Below, piece by piece: positions 1 through 11,278 of a DNA stretch of 64,000 nucleotides. The stretch is from Tribonema minus (Eukaryota > Sar > Xanthophyceae > Tribonematales > Tribonemataceae): contig JAFCMP010000518.1 of the NCBI GenBank assembly GCA_017506865.1, positions 62,001 to 126,000 of the forward strand, in the 5' to 3' direction. How positions within the stretch are numbered: the first letter of the stretch is position 1; every line of letters begins with the position of its first letter. Under the pieces are notes generated by a model. That model saw only the letters and a program-made list of their open reading frames with translations, was not told the DNA's origin and did not search any database. A program made the translations under genes and the position numbers.

Positions 1-2402
1 CCTCGACCACTATGACTGGAACCTCACTCCAGATGACGAGCGGCTCAGATATTTCCTGGACCGTGATTTTTCAATTGAGGGGGACTCTGCCGATGCAGGT
101 GGCACCTCTACCCAGTCTATTAGAGGTGTGGCCAGCACGATTGTTAGGTCGCTTTGGACGGCCTCTATAGTGCTCGGGCGCGAGCCCCACCCACTGAGTG
201 CCATACGCCCCCTCATGGCAAAGGTCCTGGAGTGGATGGTGCTCGTCAAGGGCCACGGTGTGCCGGAGGACCTGCTGTCGGGGACCCGCATCGTCCCCCC
301 CCTCAACTATGCTGACCTGGCGATGGACGCTGACGCATTCAAGCCATGCAAGAAGTACACATTCCTGGCGTCCATCACAGAAGATGCCTTCTTCTCCGAT
401 ATAGTCATCCCTAAAGCATTTATTGTGATGCGGGCACTTCGTGTGGCTGTGGAACAAGCCATAGAGGGTATGAACAGGAATGACATGTGCCGGCAGATAT
501 TTGAGGCAACGAGCGAAAACACCACTGCAGGTTTCAACAGCAACCTCGCATCGGTATTTGGCGCCATCAAGAGGAGCGGAGCGGAGCGGTACAGGCCAGA
601 TGCGATGGACATCGCAGCAATACGTGCGTACCTACCATCCGCAGACCTGGCTTGGCTCGATACATCAGGGCAAGCGCTGACATACTCAGTGAACAAGTTC
701 ATAGACACGTTCAGGGAAGCGTTTCTCACCACACGAAGGCGGCTGAGGGCGGTTGTCACTGTCAGCCGTGCGCTGGACAGGGGAGGCCTGAAGGCTAAGA
801 AGGCCTGAGGATGACGGTCTTCGTGACATGATGCGGGCCCTCCGCAAGCAGATATGGAGCCGCGTGTGGCAGTCAATCATCGCCCCCTGGCTGCGCGCTC
901 ACGATAGACCGCAGGAGCGACAGTCCTTCCTGAACACCAACGCATCTGACATCCGCTCCGCTCATCCGCGACCCTGAACCCAAAAAGCAACCGAGCACTT
1001 ATGCTAAAGTGAGGTAAGTCAAGACACTCAAACTGTTGAAGTTTGATAATACTACTAGTAGGTTGTTGGCCTCACTCAGACGCACCAGAAGAGCTGTTGG
1101 TTGTTGAAGTTGAGACGGGTGGAGCCGTGCTATTGCACGTTGAGCAGTGATATGACAGTTGAAGTTAGCATGAAGTTGAAGTATGAATATCACCGTTGAA
1201 GTACAATATCACATCAGGATCAACATCAACTTCAACAAGTGAGTAGTCAGCAGATGCCCCTGACATAGGGCTACAGCATGCCATAACCCAACTTCAACAC
1301 CAGTTCTGCCCTGGAGACTTCACTACAGCATAAGTGCTCGGTTGCTTTTTGGGTTTCAGGGTCGCGGATGAGCGGAGCGGATCCTGTCACTGACTCAGCA
1401 GCAGGCGAGGGGAATATCGTCAAGTTTGCAGACAGCAAGGGTTTCACCAGGTACGATGCAGAGAGAGTTCAGCTCCTGCTGATGCTTCACTTATCATGCC
1501 TCAGGTCGCAGGTGTGGCGTGACTCTGTCATAGAGGAGTATGAGCTCGGCGACCGCAAAGGCAAGCTGTTCTACACGGTCCACATGACTCGAGCTTTCAG
1601 GACGGCTTCATGCCAGGACGAAGGGATGCCAAGCTTGCGAGATGGGATTTGTCCGGGACGGAGAGGGCATTTGTGCACTGCGTGCTGCTGTTGTGCAGTC
1701 CGATGCTCGCCACAGGCGCCAAGAGTACAGCACGCATGTTTGTAGACGCTGCCGGCGCTCCCGTCACACAGCACTGGATTGAGACCAAGGTTGGAGAGGT
1801 GGGAAAGGAATGGCTCGGTGCGCCAAGGCTCGGACCTCATTCACTTCGCACCATGTGGCTCTCGTGGATGATCAACGGCGGTCTCATAACAGAGGCAGAC
1901 TTCGACAGCCTCGCCTCCTACGTCCACGTGTCGAGGGCAACAATGCTTGAGTCATACATCACTCCCAGTCACTACGGCCCTGCACAGCGCATTGGGCAGC
2001 TGATGAGGGATGAAGGGCTCAACTCTCACGTGCCCCCGCCTACAGCACCTGCAAGAGGGCGCGGACAATTGCTCGGAACAAGGTGAGGAGTGTGACACAT
2101 CTGTTGCAGACACGGCGTCCACAGCTGCTGCGTCCGACATGCCGGAGGAGGAGATGGAAGGAGGGGGTGGGGAGCGGCAAAGCCATACGGCAAGGCTCTG
2201 CACACGAAACGCAATGCATACGTTGACAACATCACGCTTGCGGTTGGGGCGTACAATAGCGACGCGAAGCAAGCGTTTAATGCCTTGGTCTCAAAGCGCA
2301 AGCGTGGCGAGCTGAGCGCCCATGAGAAATGGTTCAGGGAGGACGCGACTTTCTTCAAAGACTTAGACCTCCCTGCGTTCGAGAAGATGTGCTCGAAGTT
2401 AA
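1..2402 (+). pseudogene. Tyrosine recombinase pseudogene, copy 1 (5' end outside window)
   Basis: A broken copy of the intact recombinase gene at 45,533-48,046. Position 2 aligns with codon 183 of that gene, so the first 182 codons lie outside the window. The frame is open from 2 to 808; a loss of about 20 bases relative to the intact copy then shifts the frame to a stop. A 0.43-kb inverted-repeat element interrupts it at 951-1386. Further frameshifts lie near 1,625 and 2,060, and the last homologous codons (2,285-2,402) match the end of the intact protein. The recombinase box survives: a PHSLR segment near 1,840 and the candidate nucleophile in LESYITP near 1,955. The catalytic residues therefore persist while the frame does not. 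It is a decayed transposon gene and cannot encode the full protein as read. Confidence 0.85.
951..1386. mobile_element. MITE-like element with ~67-bp terminal inverted repeats, copy 1
   Basis: The ends are inverted copies of each other: one starts ATCCGCTCCGCTCATCCGCG and the other ends in its reverse complement at 1,363-1,382. The interior carries many TTGAAGTT/AACTTCAA motifs and no convincing gene; the small minus-strand frame at 999-1,193 recurs in the second copy only because the sequences are homologous. It lies inside the recombinase pseudogene between stretches that are contiguous in the intact copy, which proves insertion. The target duplication is not clear: TGAC flanks the left end and recurs shortly after the right end. 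CAG...CTG termini could suggest hAT, but without a clean 8-bp duplication I leave the superfamily open. Confidence 0.85.
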
Positions 2403-4362
2403 TGTGCCACCACACGATTGTGTGTGTTCCTCATACGTCTTCGATCACTGTTCATGACTTGCAAAGCATCATTGTAAATGCGAGTTTTCGTGCGTGATGT
2501 GGCATTGATGTTGCTAAGCTTCGATTGTGCAACGTTGCCGAGCTAACCACTCACCTTCATGGTGTGGAACGATCTGTGCGTATGCAGCTCCAACACCAAT
2601 AACATCATTGTTCAAGACATTGTCAAGATCTTTGTCGACAGCAAAGAGATCCTCAACGACTACTATCACCGTCTCGTTGTACAAGTGCAGGCAGTTGACT
2701 ACGGCACCATCCCGTGGCTTTTGATTGCCGGCAAGACATGTCAGGTCTCACTTCGAGCGGCTATCCATTTTGGGCTGCTGTCGCGCGTCCAGAGATTCAC
2801 CACTTGGGGTCACCGTGCGCGACATCGGCGGAAGCCATATAGGCTTTGAGGGCTGTCCATTCTCATCATGGCACCTTATGACCGGGATGCTACAAATGCC
2901 AAGAGCAGTTTCACGGAGATAATTGCGATGCTGAACGGCATGGTCCGGTGCTGCCCCAGCGCGAGCACAAAGGCACTGCATCCCCCGACGGCAATTGGTT
3001 CCATAGCAGGCATGTATCGCAGTACGCACGCAAGCCTTGTTGCCTTGCCGTTGCCAATGATGTCGATGTCCCTGATACCCATGGCATGCATTGCAGCACG
3101 CGAGGGAGCAAACCCAACCTCAAGCACGCTATACAGCTCAGGGAGGTGTGGCTGTGATTTCCAACGCCTGATGCCGTACTGGGGTTACTATCCACGAGTG
3201 CCAGCGCGAGCCACTGAGGCACATGGGTTAAGGAGCGGCCGATGTTGGAAGCTGCTGTTTGTGGGCTGTCAACGGCTGCCTGATTGCTGCACAAGCGTTA
3301 CTGCCGAACAACCTGGGACCCATAGCCAGCTTTGTACTGCAAGAGTCTTGGACAACATCGAAGAAGACGCCTTATATCTTGGACAGAAGATGAAGACGCC
3401 GTATACTTCCGCTCGCATATATTAAATTTGTGCAGAGCAAGATCTCAGAGCTCGCGTTTGATGGTAAGATCTTCAATGACATGGCAAACCTCCTGAACTA
3501 TAAGTTTCCTTAATGCTTGATGAATCGAAGATTCGCAACAAGAGACATTACTGCCTTCACTGGCTGCCACTGCTCAAGCTGGCGCTGCCCCATGTCCTCC
3601 GTGTGGCACACATGTTGTAATTGGCGTCATTGTAACAAGTGTTGGCACATATGCAGTAAATGCGGCCTGCGCTTCTGTTGGAGCAGGATTATAACGTGCA
3701 ATCCTGGCACAGGACTTGCCAGCAAACAGCACCTGAGTAAACAGCACCCAGCAACAAGTGTCAGTCTTGCGATTGAAAGCTTGTCACGGATCAGGAGGCA
3801 GCTTTGTCATGAGAGCAGTGCTTCTCTCACCATCTCAGGGCACTCGATGTCTTCGTTCTGATACGCAGCGGTGTTGATAACCCACCGAGGCGCGTTCGGC
3901 GGTGCAGGTCCGGCGGCAGACCCCGTACCACCTGGGATGAAGTATGTGCCACAAACCGTCCACATCACTGAGGCAACCACGCGCACATATCGCGGAAGCA
4001 CGAAACATCGATCAGACGACTGCAACTGCGTCAGTGAAATGACTGCGCCGTGCCCGTACAGCACGGCAGCGCATGCTTGAGGCTGAAACGGATCTCAACC
4101 TCTATAATGAGCAAGGAAGCCATAGCAAAACGGGGCGCGAAGGCAGCGACATACTGCGCATAGGCAGCAATTGAGTTCTGTGAGCTGCGCTGCCGGCAGT
4201 GCGCTGCCGTCTGAATGCGTCACCAGTGCTAACTGACCTGGGCGCCCAGGTTTCAATGATCATCCCACAGTGTCCGCTATGCGTCCTGCACGCATCTCAC
4301 TTGCTCAGCGTATTCCGGGACAAGTGCCTATGCTTTTGCAGGTGAACCAGCACCTCTTCGGT
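2403..4362. other. Intergenic stretch with unassigned degenerate reading frames
   Basis: No gene is recognised. The plus frame at 2,559-2,849 stays open for about 96 codons and has protein-like composition. Further frames follow at 2,725-2,922 and 2,948-3,157, as if one coding region had decayed by frameshifts. No family motif is visible. The intact recombinase gene shows no related sequence downstream of its stop, so this is probably flanking DNA and not part of that element. Confidence 0.35.
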
Positions 4363-4796
4363 CAGGATCCGCTCCGCTCATCCGCGACCCTGAAACTCAA
4401 AAAGCAACCGAGCACTTATGCTATAGTAAAGTCTCCAGGGCAGAACAGGTGTTGAAGTTGGGTAATGGCATGCTGTAGCCCTATGTCAGGGGCATCTGCT
4501 GACTACTCACTTGTTGAAGTGATGTTGTTCCTGATGTGATATTGTACTTCAACGGTGATATTCATACTTCAACTTCATGCCAACTTCAACTGTCATATCA
4601 CTGCTCAGCGTGCAATAGCACGGCTCCACCCGTCTCAACTTCAACAACCAACAGCTCTTCTGGTGCGTCTAAGTGAGGCCAAGAATCTACCATTGTCAAA
4701 CTTCAACAGTTTGAGTGTCTTGACTAACTTCACTATAGCATAAGTGCTCGGTTGCTTTTTGGGTTTCAGGGTCGCGGATGAGCGGAGCGGATCCTG
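4363..4796. mobile_element. MITE-like element, copy 2 (inverted relative to copy 1)
   Basis: Bounded by CAGGATCCGCTCCGC at 4,363 and its reverse complement ending at 4,796. The terminal inverted repeats run about 67 bases with a single mismatch (ACTC versus ACCC). The interior is the reverse complement of the element at 951-1,386 with small indels, so the two are copies in opposite orientation. No coding capacity is apparent, so it would need a transposase supplied elsewhere. Immediate flanks do not form an obvious duplication. Confidence 0.88.
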
Positions 4797-5740
4797 GACC
4801 GTCGCTGCCTGCAGGCAGCCGTGGAGTTTTCTGGTCAAGCTTCAGCCTCCTATTATGCGTTCTGCTAGTACATGTCACTGTACTGATGTGTGCTGCTGCT
4901 GCTGCTGCTGTCGCCTGTTGCTTTCTGCTGTGCTGCTGCTCTGCTGCTGCTGCTGCGCTGCCTCCTGTTGCTTGCCCGTTGCCAGCTGCTGCGACCTCCT
5001 GTTGCTTGCCCGTTGCCAGCTGCTGCTGCTGCTTCCGTGTGCTGCGTGTGCTCTGCTGCTGCTACTGTACGCCGTGCTCGCTGCGTATGCTGCTGCATAT
5101 AATGCGGTTTGTGCTGCTATAATCTACAGCTGATGTTACTGTCTACACACTGCGCTTTCAGTGCTGCTAGCTGCACTGTGTTTCTGCCCCTGTGCGTCTA
5201 CACCGTGTCCTCTGCTACTGCTGCTGCTGGCTGCGCCAGACAGCCAGGCCCAGGTCTTGGCTCACCATGCTGCTGCTGCTTGCTGCGCCAGACGACTCTC
5301 ATATGCACCTTGACGCCCAGGACAGGACATCCACGCCTGCGGCGGCGGCAGCAGCAGCAGCAGCGCAACAGCCAAGCTGAGCACGGCAATCCCCCACCCG
5401 CGTGAGCTACCTTGCGCTGCTGCTGCTGGTGCTAAGCAGGTGCGTGCTGCTGCCCGTATGCTGCTGTGAGTCACTACCTGCCTTTATTTACACTGCACTT
5501 TCTGCCGCTAGCTGCACTTGTGTTTCGACTGCTGCTCGCTACTGTCCAACCTTCTGCACTGCGCTGCTGCTGCTGCTGCTGCTGCTGCCGGAAGATGCAA
5601 CACTTAGACTAGGATCTGATACCCAAGAGCATGACGTCCACGACCCAACGCAGCACACTTAAGACTTGTGTGCTGCTGCTGCTGCTGCTGCTATTGCTAC
5701 TGCTGCCTGTTGGTGCTACAGTACGCTGCTCCTGCTACTT
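4797..5740. repeat. CTG/GCT triplet-rich region
   Basis: Dense imperfect CTG runs, longest around 4,890-5,050, 5,565-5,590 and 5,670-5,710. They are mixed with duplicated segments: the stretch containing GCTAGCTGCACT occurs near 5,165 and 5,505, and GCTGCGCCAGAC near 5,230 and 5,283. Reading frames here encode Leu/Cys or Ala/Gln runs on either strand, as expected from triplet repeats, and are not taken as genes. Confidence 0.7.
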
Positions 5741-7993
5741 GAACTCGGCGCCCAGACAACCACCCTGAAAACGAAAGCCGAGCTCGGAAAACTGGAACAC
5801 ACCACACACGCAGGCCGGACGCGGGACAACCGGACCTGCGCTGCTGTGTTACCGCTTGCACCTGGAGCTAAGATACCCTACCCAACCCAGACTTTCAAAC
5901 TCAAGGGCTGATACCCAGCACTTAGTCCCTCACGCCGAACACCCGGACAGCCCGACGTAAGCAAGCTGCCGCTGCTGCGGGTCCACCCTGTGGATTTTCT
6001 ACCTGGGTTACAAAGAGCCCTGAATATGGCGGCAGCTGTGCATATAGCATCCATGTGTTTTCAGAGCTGGACTGATGCGACTGTTACATTACATGTTACT
6101 ATCACTGAAATTCGGTGTGCCAACGCCATCATCACGTCACAGGAAGGCGACGTTCTAGAAATCATTACCCTCTGCGGTGCCAGACACCTGCCTCCACGAG
6201 CATGCAACACTGCAAGTTGCAGTTCTCCTTTGCTGCAGTTGCACACACTGGTCACACGGCACTTAGCATTACTCTCACACTTGTTCTTACACACGCGCGT
6301 GCGCTCAGTTGGTGGTACTCATATTCTCGTATCAAAAAAGGCCATGGTACACAATTCATGGGTTCGGGTGCATGCAGCGCGCAGTGCAACTATGCATATC
6401 GTATCGAACGAGTGACTTCATAACTCACATAGAATCGCATGCGGCACCATATGCAAATGTAAAGTCTATGCGGTGCAGACAATAAACAACATTGCAAAAT
6501 GCAGTCGCCACTGTGCATACATTGCACCTGGAGAGGTCTTTCCATTTGAAGAGACGACCACAATGTGATGAGTGTATGTATGTGTTTATGGGTTGTTGAT
6601 CATGGATCTGATCATGGAGCTGTCATAAAAGATGCTGTGCGAGCAGAGCAACGTCGCAACCGGGGATGGCAAGCCATGGCAACGGCGCGAAACACTCTGC
6701 AAAATCAACGAGGCGTATCCTTCAGTGAGTCCTGCAGCAGCAACCTCTTTTCTGCCAGCGCCACCGCCTGCGCCATGTATGCCCTTACTGTCTCACAGCT
6801 ACTGTCGTAGCTTTTGAGCTCCTGAACACGCCTTGTAACTATCGCAGGTTCGAGAAGCCTGCTGTGGATGGAGGCACCAACGGCCAAAGTTTGCAATCGC
6901 GTGTGCGCAGAGCCTCTGCAAATCAACGTCGCGAGCATGCCCGCCATGAGCGCTTCGCACGCCCCGTCGGCGCCCAGCCATGTGCACAAGGGCCACCACG
7001 CAGGCGCACCGCATGTCACAGCTGAAGCCATCGCATAAGTGTGTCTTTGTGCAAAGTGCTGCTGCTGCATGCATGTGTGGAGTTTGTACTGATGCCAGCG
7101 CACACAATTGATACTCTGGCTTTGTAAGTTGTTAGATGCAAGCGCTCACAATTGATGCTTGACTTGTAAGTTTAACAAGACTTTTTTAGCTTCTGCTTTT
7201 GTAAAACACTAAACCCATCAGCTAAAACAGCCCTGAGCGCAAACAAATGCTTCATCGCTTCACAGCACGTGTTGACGCCGCTGGCGCAGGCCAAGCAATG
7301 GCATTGAGTGCGTCAACTTGCGCAGCTGCATGCCTGTGTGTTTGTACTGAGAAAAACACACGCAATTGATGCTTTTGCTTCGTAAATTGTAAGCACAACC
7401 ACTGCTTCAATTGCTCAAACGCACCCTTGCCGCCAAATGTTACAGTCAGAGCACAGAGTAAAGTGTGTCGGTTGGAGCTGCGCTGCATGCATGTATCAAA
7501 CGTTCACCAATTTACTGGAGGAGTATGCACAGCACAAACAGTGCATGTGGTGTCAATCAACAGCCACAACATGCCTCAATTGTGTGAAACAATTTCAATT
7601 GTATTTTGGGCGCTTGTCTATAGTGCATGACTTGGACAATAACAAAATCCGTATGCGTGTTTCTGACCGCGCATGTCGCGCAACGGGGTCATGCGCGAGC
7701 CTCACGCGACAGGTATTTAACGTAATCTTATCGCCAGCCTTGAAGTACACAGTCTTGCACGAGTGCTTCAGGACGACCTCCTTGTGATTGCGCTCCATCA
7801 GCTTAATCCCCCCGCTTGGAACTGCTAGTCGGCGCCGCTGGGCAGGCGCCGCTGGGCATGCGCCAGCTGAGCTCTGCAGCCGCCTCTAGTGCAGCTTGGC
7901 CCACGACAGCGCCGCTGGAACGAGTGCTGATGGCTGCCGTGTCTTGAGTCGTGTCGAGTGGCGCAGCAGTAGGAGACGCTGTGTCAGACGCTG
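5741..7993. other. No recognisable gene; small dispersed repeats
   Basis: Mostly unassigned. A short sequence containing CACAATTGATGCT recurs with variants near 7,105, 7,150 and 7,360. The plus frame at 7,437-7,787 (116 codons) carries paired cysteines (CMWC then CLNC six residues later) that could bind zinc, but it lacks a supported start and any family match. I treat it as a weak candidate exon only. Confidence 0.3.
6312..6350 (-). mobile_element. LINE 3' tail fragment (second family)
   Basis: The minus strand reads GGCCTTTTTTGATACGAGAATATGAGTACC. This is nearly the same as the end of the LINE fragment at 13,935-14,330 (GCCCTTTTTAATACGAGAATATGAGTAC). Only the tail is recognisable here, consistent with an extreme 5' truncation or a shared target sequence. 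Confidence 0.5.
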
Positions 7994-8777
7994 CTATGTC
8001 AGATGCCGCGTCCGTGGTAAGGGTGCTGCGCCCTGAGTCCACGTCGGACGGCGGCACATTCTTGAAAGTGAAGCTGTTGCGCTTTTGTCAGCTTCATTGA
8101 GCAAGGCGACGGGACCAATCATGATGCCAATGAAGCCACCGCTAGCGAGCAGGCTGGGGTAGTCAATGTTGCGTGCGAAAGCCAAGTTGGCGGGGTCCTA
8201 GATTCTCGATGAAACCCTGCAGACCAGGCACGCGCAGCTCCTCAAAACTCATGCTGCAGTCCGCCTTCATGAAGAACCCAGCACCCTTGTGAGAAAAGTC
8301 CAGGTAGTATGGCAGGCCGGGGTATCATAGTGACTGCGCCCAGTGAAGCAGGAGCGGCAAAGCCATGCTCTTGCAAGCCCTGCCTGTGGAAGTGGACCAC
8401 TTGTCCTTGACTAGGGAACACAGCCAGGGGCGTAAGGTCTCAAAAATCTGAGCCTTCTGCACCTCCTCGCTCAAGCCGCTCGTGATTGCAGTACAGATGA
8501 TACTCTCACGAGCTTTGCCTTCGCCGACTTCGATGACACGATGCACCTCCTGAATCGCTGCAAAAGAATACAGGCAAACCAGTTTTGTGACGAACTACAT
8601 CATGCGCTCGTCCCTAGGCAAGGCGTCATCTTGCTGCTGCTGCTCTAGCTGCTGCTGGTGTTGCTGCTGCTGCTGCTGTTGCTGGTGTTGCTGCTGCTGC
8701 TGCTGCCTACTCGGCTGCCTGCGCCTGCTGCTTAGCACCAATCTTCCTCCAGAATGACTCGACTTGCGCTTGCCCAT
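7994..8777 (-). pseudogene. Degenerate minus-strand coding remnant with poly-Gln start
   Basis: A minus-strand frame begins at an ATG at 8,777 with a basic stretch (MGKRKSSHSGG) and enters a Gln run coded by CAG repeats. A good acceptor (TTCTTTTGCAG) precedes a protein-like stretch from about 8,562 to 8,330 containing VHRVIEVGEGKARESI and FETLRPWL. After a stop the strand continues with GAGFFMKADCSMSFEEL and, one frame over, DPANLAFARNIDYPSLL. Phases of the first two segments do not join cleanly and at least one frameshift is needed, so it is probably decayed. I do not recognise the family. Confidence 0.35.
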
Positions 8778-8875
8778 TGCTGTGTCTCTGTCCGTGAAGT
8801 GAAATCACTGAACTGGCTGTAGTCAAACCTCAACTAGCCACGTGCTTGAACTGCGCAAAGTGGGTTTTCAGCCTG

Positions 8876-8898
8876 GCAGCAGCAGCAGCAGCAGCAGC

Positions 8899-8953
<55 letters not shown>
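8876..8953. repeat. (CAG)n microsatellite
   Basis: Two uninterrupted CAG blocks, the second about 17 units long, separated by one CCACC interruption. A matching CTG-type run lies 0.2 kb away at about 8,630-8,705 on the same strand. No open gene continues into it from either side. Confidence 0.95.
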
Positions 8954-8955
<2 letters not shown>

Positions 8956-9419
8956 GATTGATGGTGTTTCCTTTAGTAGAATACGCTGAGACTTGGTGTA
9001 GGAATGCCTACGACGTTCGTCTTGGCATGCTATTAGTTTGCCTGTTGCTGCCTCAAAGCAGATGCTATCTCCTTATAGTGAGCACGGCAGCTGCGGTTTG
9101 TCATGTTGATGTTCACCGATGCAGATGGCCCAGGCACAACGGCCTTGGTGGAGGGATTACCAGCTCCGCTGCTGTTGGTACATTGCTAATGTACTCCAGC
9201 CGGTAAGCGCTGCACTTGAACGGATCCTTGCTGGAAGACATGTAGCCTACGGTGCTGTCAGCAGCTGCAGTAGAGCCGGTGATGGTGTACCAGCAAGCGC
9301 TACCGCGACCCCGCCCACCGCGCTCTCAAGCTATCAGAAAAACCGTCACTTCAAACTTGAACGTTGTTTCTCCACTTCAAACTTCAAAGTTGGCTGCTAA
9401 GGGCTGGGGGTCTGCAGAA

Positions 9420-10035
9420 AGAACTCGCGGTCTTTCTAAAGCATGACCTTTGTTGTTGTTGGCCTCGTTAAGGCGATCAGCATTGGTGATGCCATACCAT
9501 CTTTAAGCGTTGCAAGGGAGCGGGCCCGCGAGCGCCACCCGCTCGGTCTAGCCGCGAGCTCTCACAACACAAACTTCTTTTCCTAGGCCTCTGACGCATT
9601 CCTTTAAACTGTCACAAAGGGTGTGTCTACAAAAAAGTTGTCTGGACCCGAGAGCTGAAAATGAGCTCGCGGGTCTCGGGTGTCGGCTGGCGCTGCCGGA
9701 TTTTTGGAGCAAGGCCTTTGTTGTCGTTGGCCTTGTTAAGTCACCCAGCATCGGTGATGCCATACCATCTTCAAGCGTCACAAGGAGGCCCGCGAGAGCT
9801 GCCCGCGAGCGCGGTGAAGCTGCGAGCGCTCACAACACCAACTTCTTTTCCCAGGCCTCTTAGGCATTTTTTGAAACTGTCATGGAGGGTGTATCCACAA
9901 AAAAGTTCTTCTCTACCGCGAGCTCTACGCGAGCTGTCGGGTCTAGGGTGTCGGCTGGTGCTGGCGCAATCTTAGAGCAAGACCTTTGTTGTTGTTGGCC
10001 TCGTTAAGTCCCCAGCATCGGTGATGTTTTGTGAC
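9420..10035. repeat. 268-bp tandem repeat, about 2.3 units
   Basis: GGTGATG followed by related sequence recurs at 9,485, 9,753 and 10,020, and the CCTTTGTTGT segment near 9,447, 9,715 and 9,983, giving a period of 267-268 bases. Units contain alternating GCGAG/CTCGCGG words and diverge by scattered substitutions and small indels. Open frames within it (for example 9,661-9,975) are by-products of the repeat. Confidence 0.85.
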
Positions 10036-11278
10036 TTCAATCCACCGCCACCTTGCAACCGCTGTTAGGTTCTACTTCAAGTTCTTTTCTCCAACCTCCA
10101 ACTTTGCTGCGCTGCCTGCTGCACCGCGTGTTGTAGGTTGGATGTAAATATTGCATTTGATGATGCGAAGCGCGAGATGCAGATGATACTGCAGGAGCGG
10201 GCGTGCAGGATTGGCAAGCATGGCTCACTGCCTTACTTGCAGCAACGAAGGTGTCGCAGAACTGCCGGTGGTGGCATGCTATGGCCTGCCTTAGAATTGA
10301 CGAAGGAGGCGCAACAATACAAGCAAGGGCAAGAGGTGTGCGCACCACCATCTTCGATGAAATTCAGTAAGCCAGCATGCAGAGCATGTGCAGGAGAAGC
10401 CTAACACCACTGTCTCTGCTGCTTTTGCTAAAAAACATGGTGGCCCACTCTTTGCCTGGAGGCCGAAACATGCTGAGCCCTCTTATAGGGATATTGCTTG
10501 GACCTCCATCAAACTGATCTACCTGGATGATATCTTAAAGCTGCAATTCCTTCAGCTTACACTGGTGCACTACTCTCCTACACCCTCAAGATTTGGTGCA
10601 GGCTCACACAATCATCCGATTTAGGGTAGTACGTTGTACTTTCAACTTACCCAGTATACGACCTATCGCACTCTGCATTAGTTTTACATACAATCGTTTG
10701 CAAACTTCAAGAGTCGAACTCCCCCAAAGTTCGATTGTGTACAGTGCGGCTGAACATGGTGGCTTCCGCTGCTTGTGCAGTTTGAGCTTGAACCCCTGTC
10801 AGGCCGCATAAGCATACTTACTACACTGTGACCTGAGGCTGCACATGGTGCAAGCTCGCCTTAATCAAGCATTGTGCGACATGGAGCAGCCAGTTGTACA
10901 CACATCATTCCTAGCTGGGCCAAAGAGGAAGGCAGTGGAGAAGCAATGAGGCTGTTGTGCATGCAATTGGCAAACAGAAGATAGCCTCACACTGATGTCG
11001 AGCAACAGTGTCCATTTCCCCGCCCCCATCACACACAAAGCATGTAAGTCTCCGTTTTGGAGAGCACATCATCATGCTGCTCATGAAGCTCACCCCCTCA
11101 CCATCACTGCCGTCATCCTCAAATTCCAATCACGTTGTCACCATTGGCTGAGATGTCTGTGATCTGGGCAGTCAGCACCACTGCTGCTTCTGCTACAGCT
11201 GCGGGTGCTGTGGCCGCATCCAGATCCATCGGCACGAACTCTGGTTCTGCCCTGGTGAGTGCTAGAAGCAAAACACCA
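10036..11278. other. Unassigned stretch between repeat and HNH-like remnant
   Basis: Contains no clear gene. The minus strand at about 11,275-10,911 continues downstream of the HNH-like remnant with plausible protein composition. One segment has paired cysteines and histidines (CFVCDGGGEMDTVARHQC near 11,030), so it may be the decayed 3' part of the same gene. The plus strand at 10,138-10,404 is open but lacks features that support coding. Confidence 0.3.

Noticed and set aside
4744-5710. Leu/Cys- and Ala-rich open frames of 60-130 codons
   Set aside because: They arise from CTG/GCT triplet repeats, are open in several frames and on both strands, and have no start, splice or domain support.
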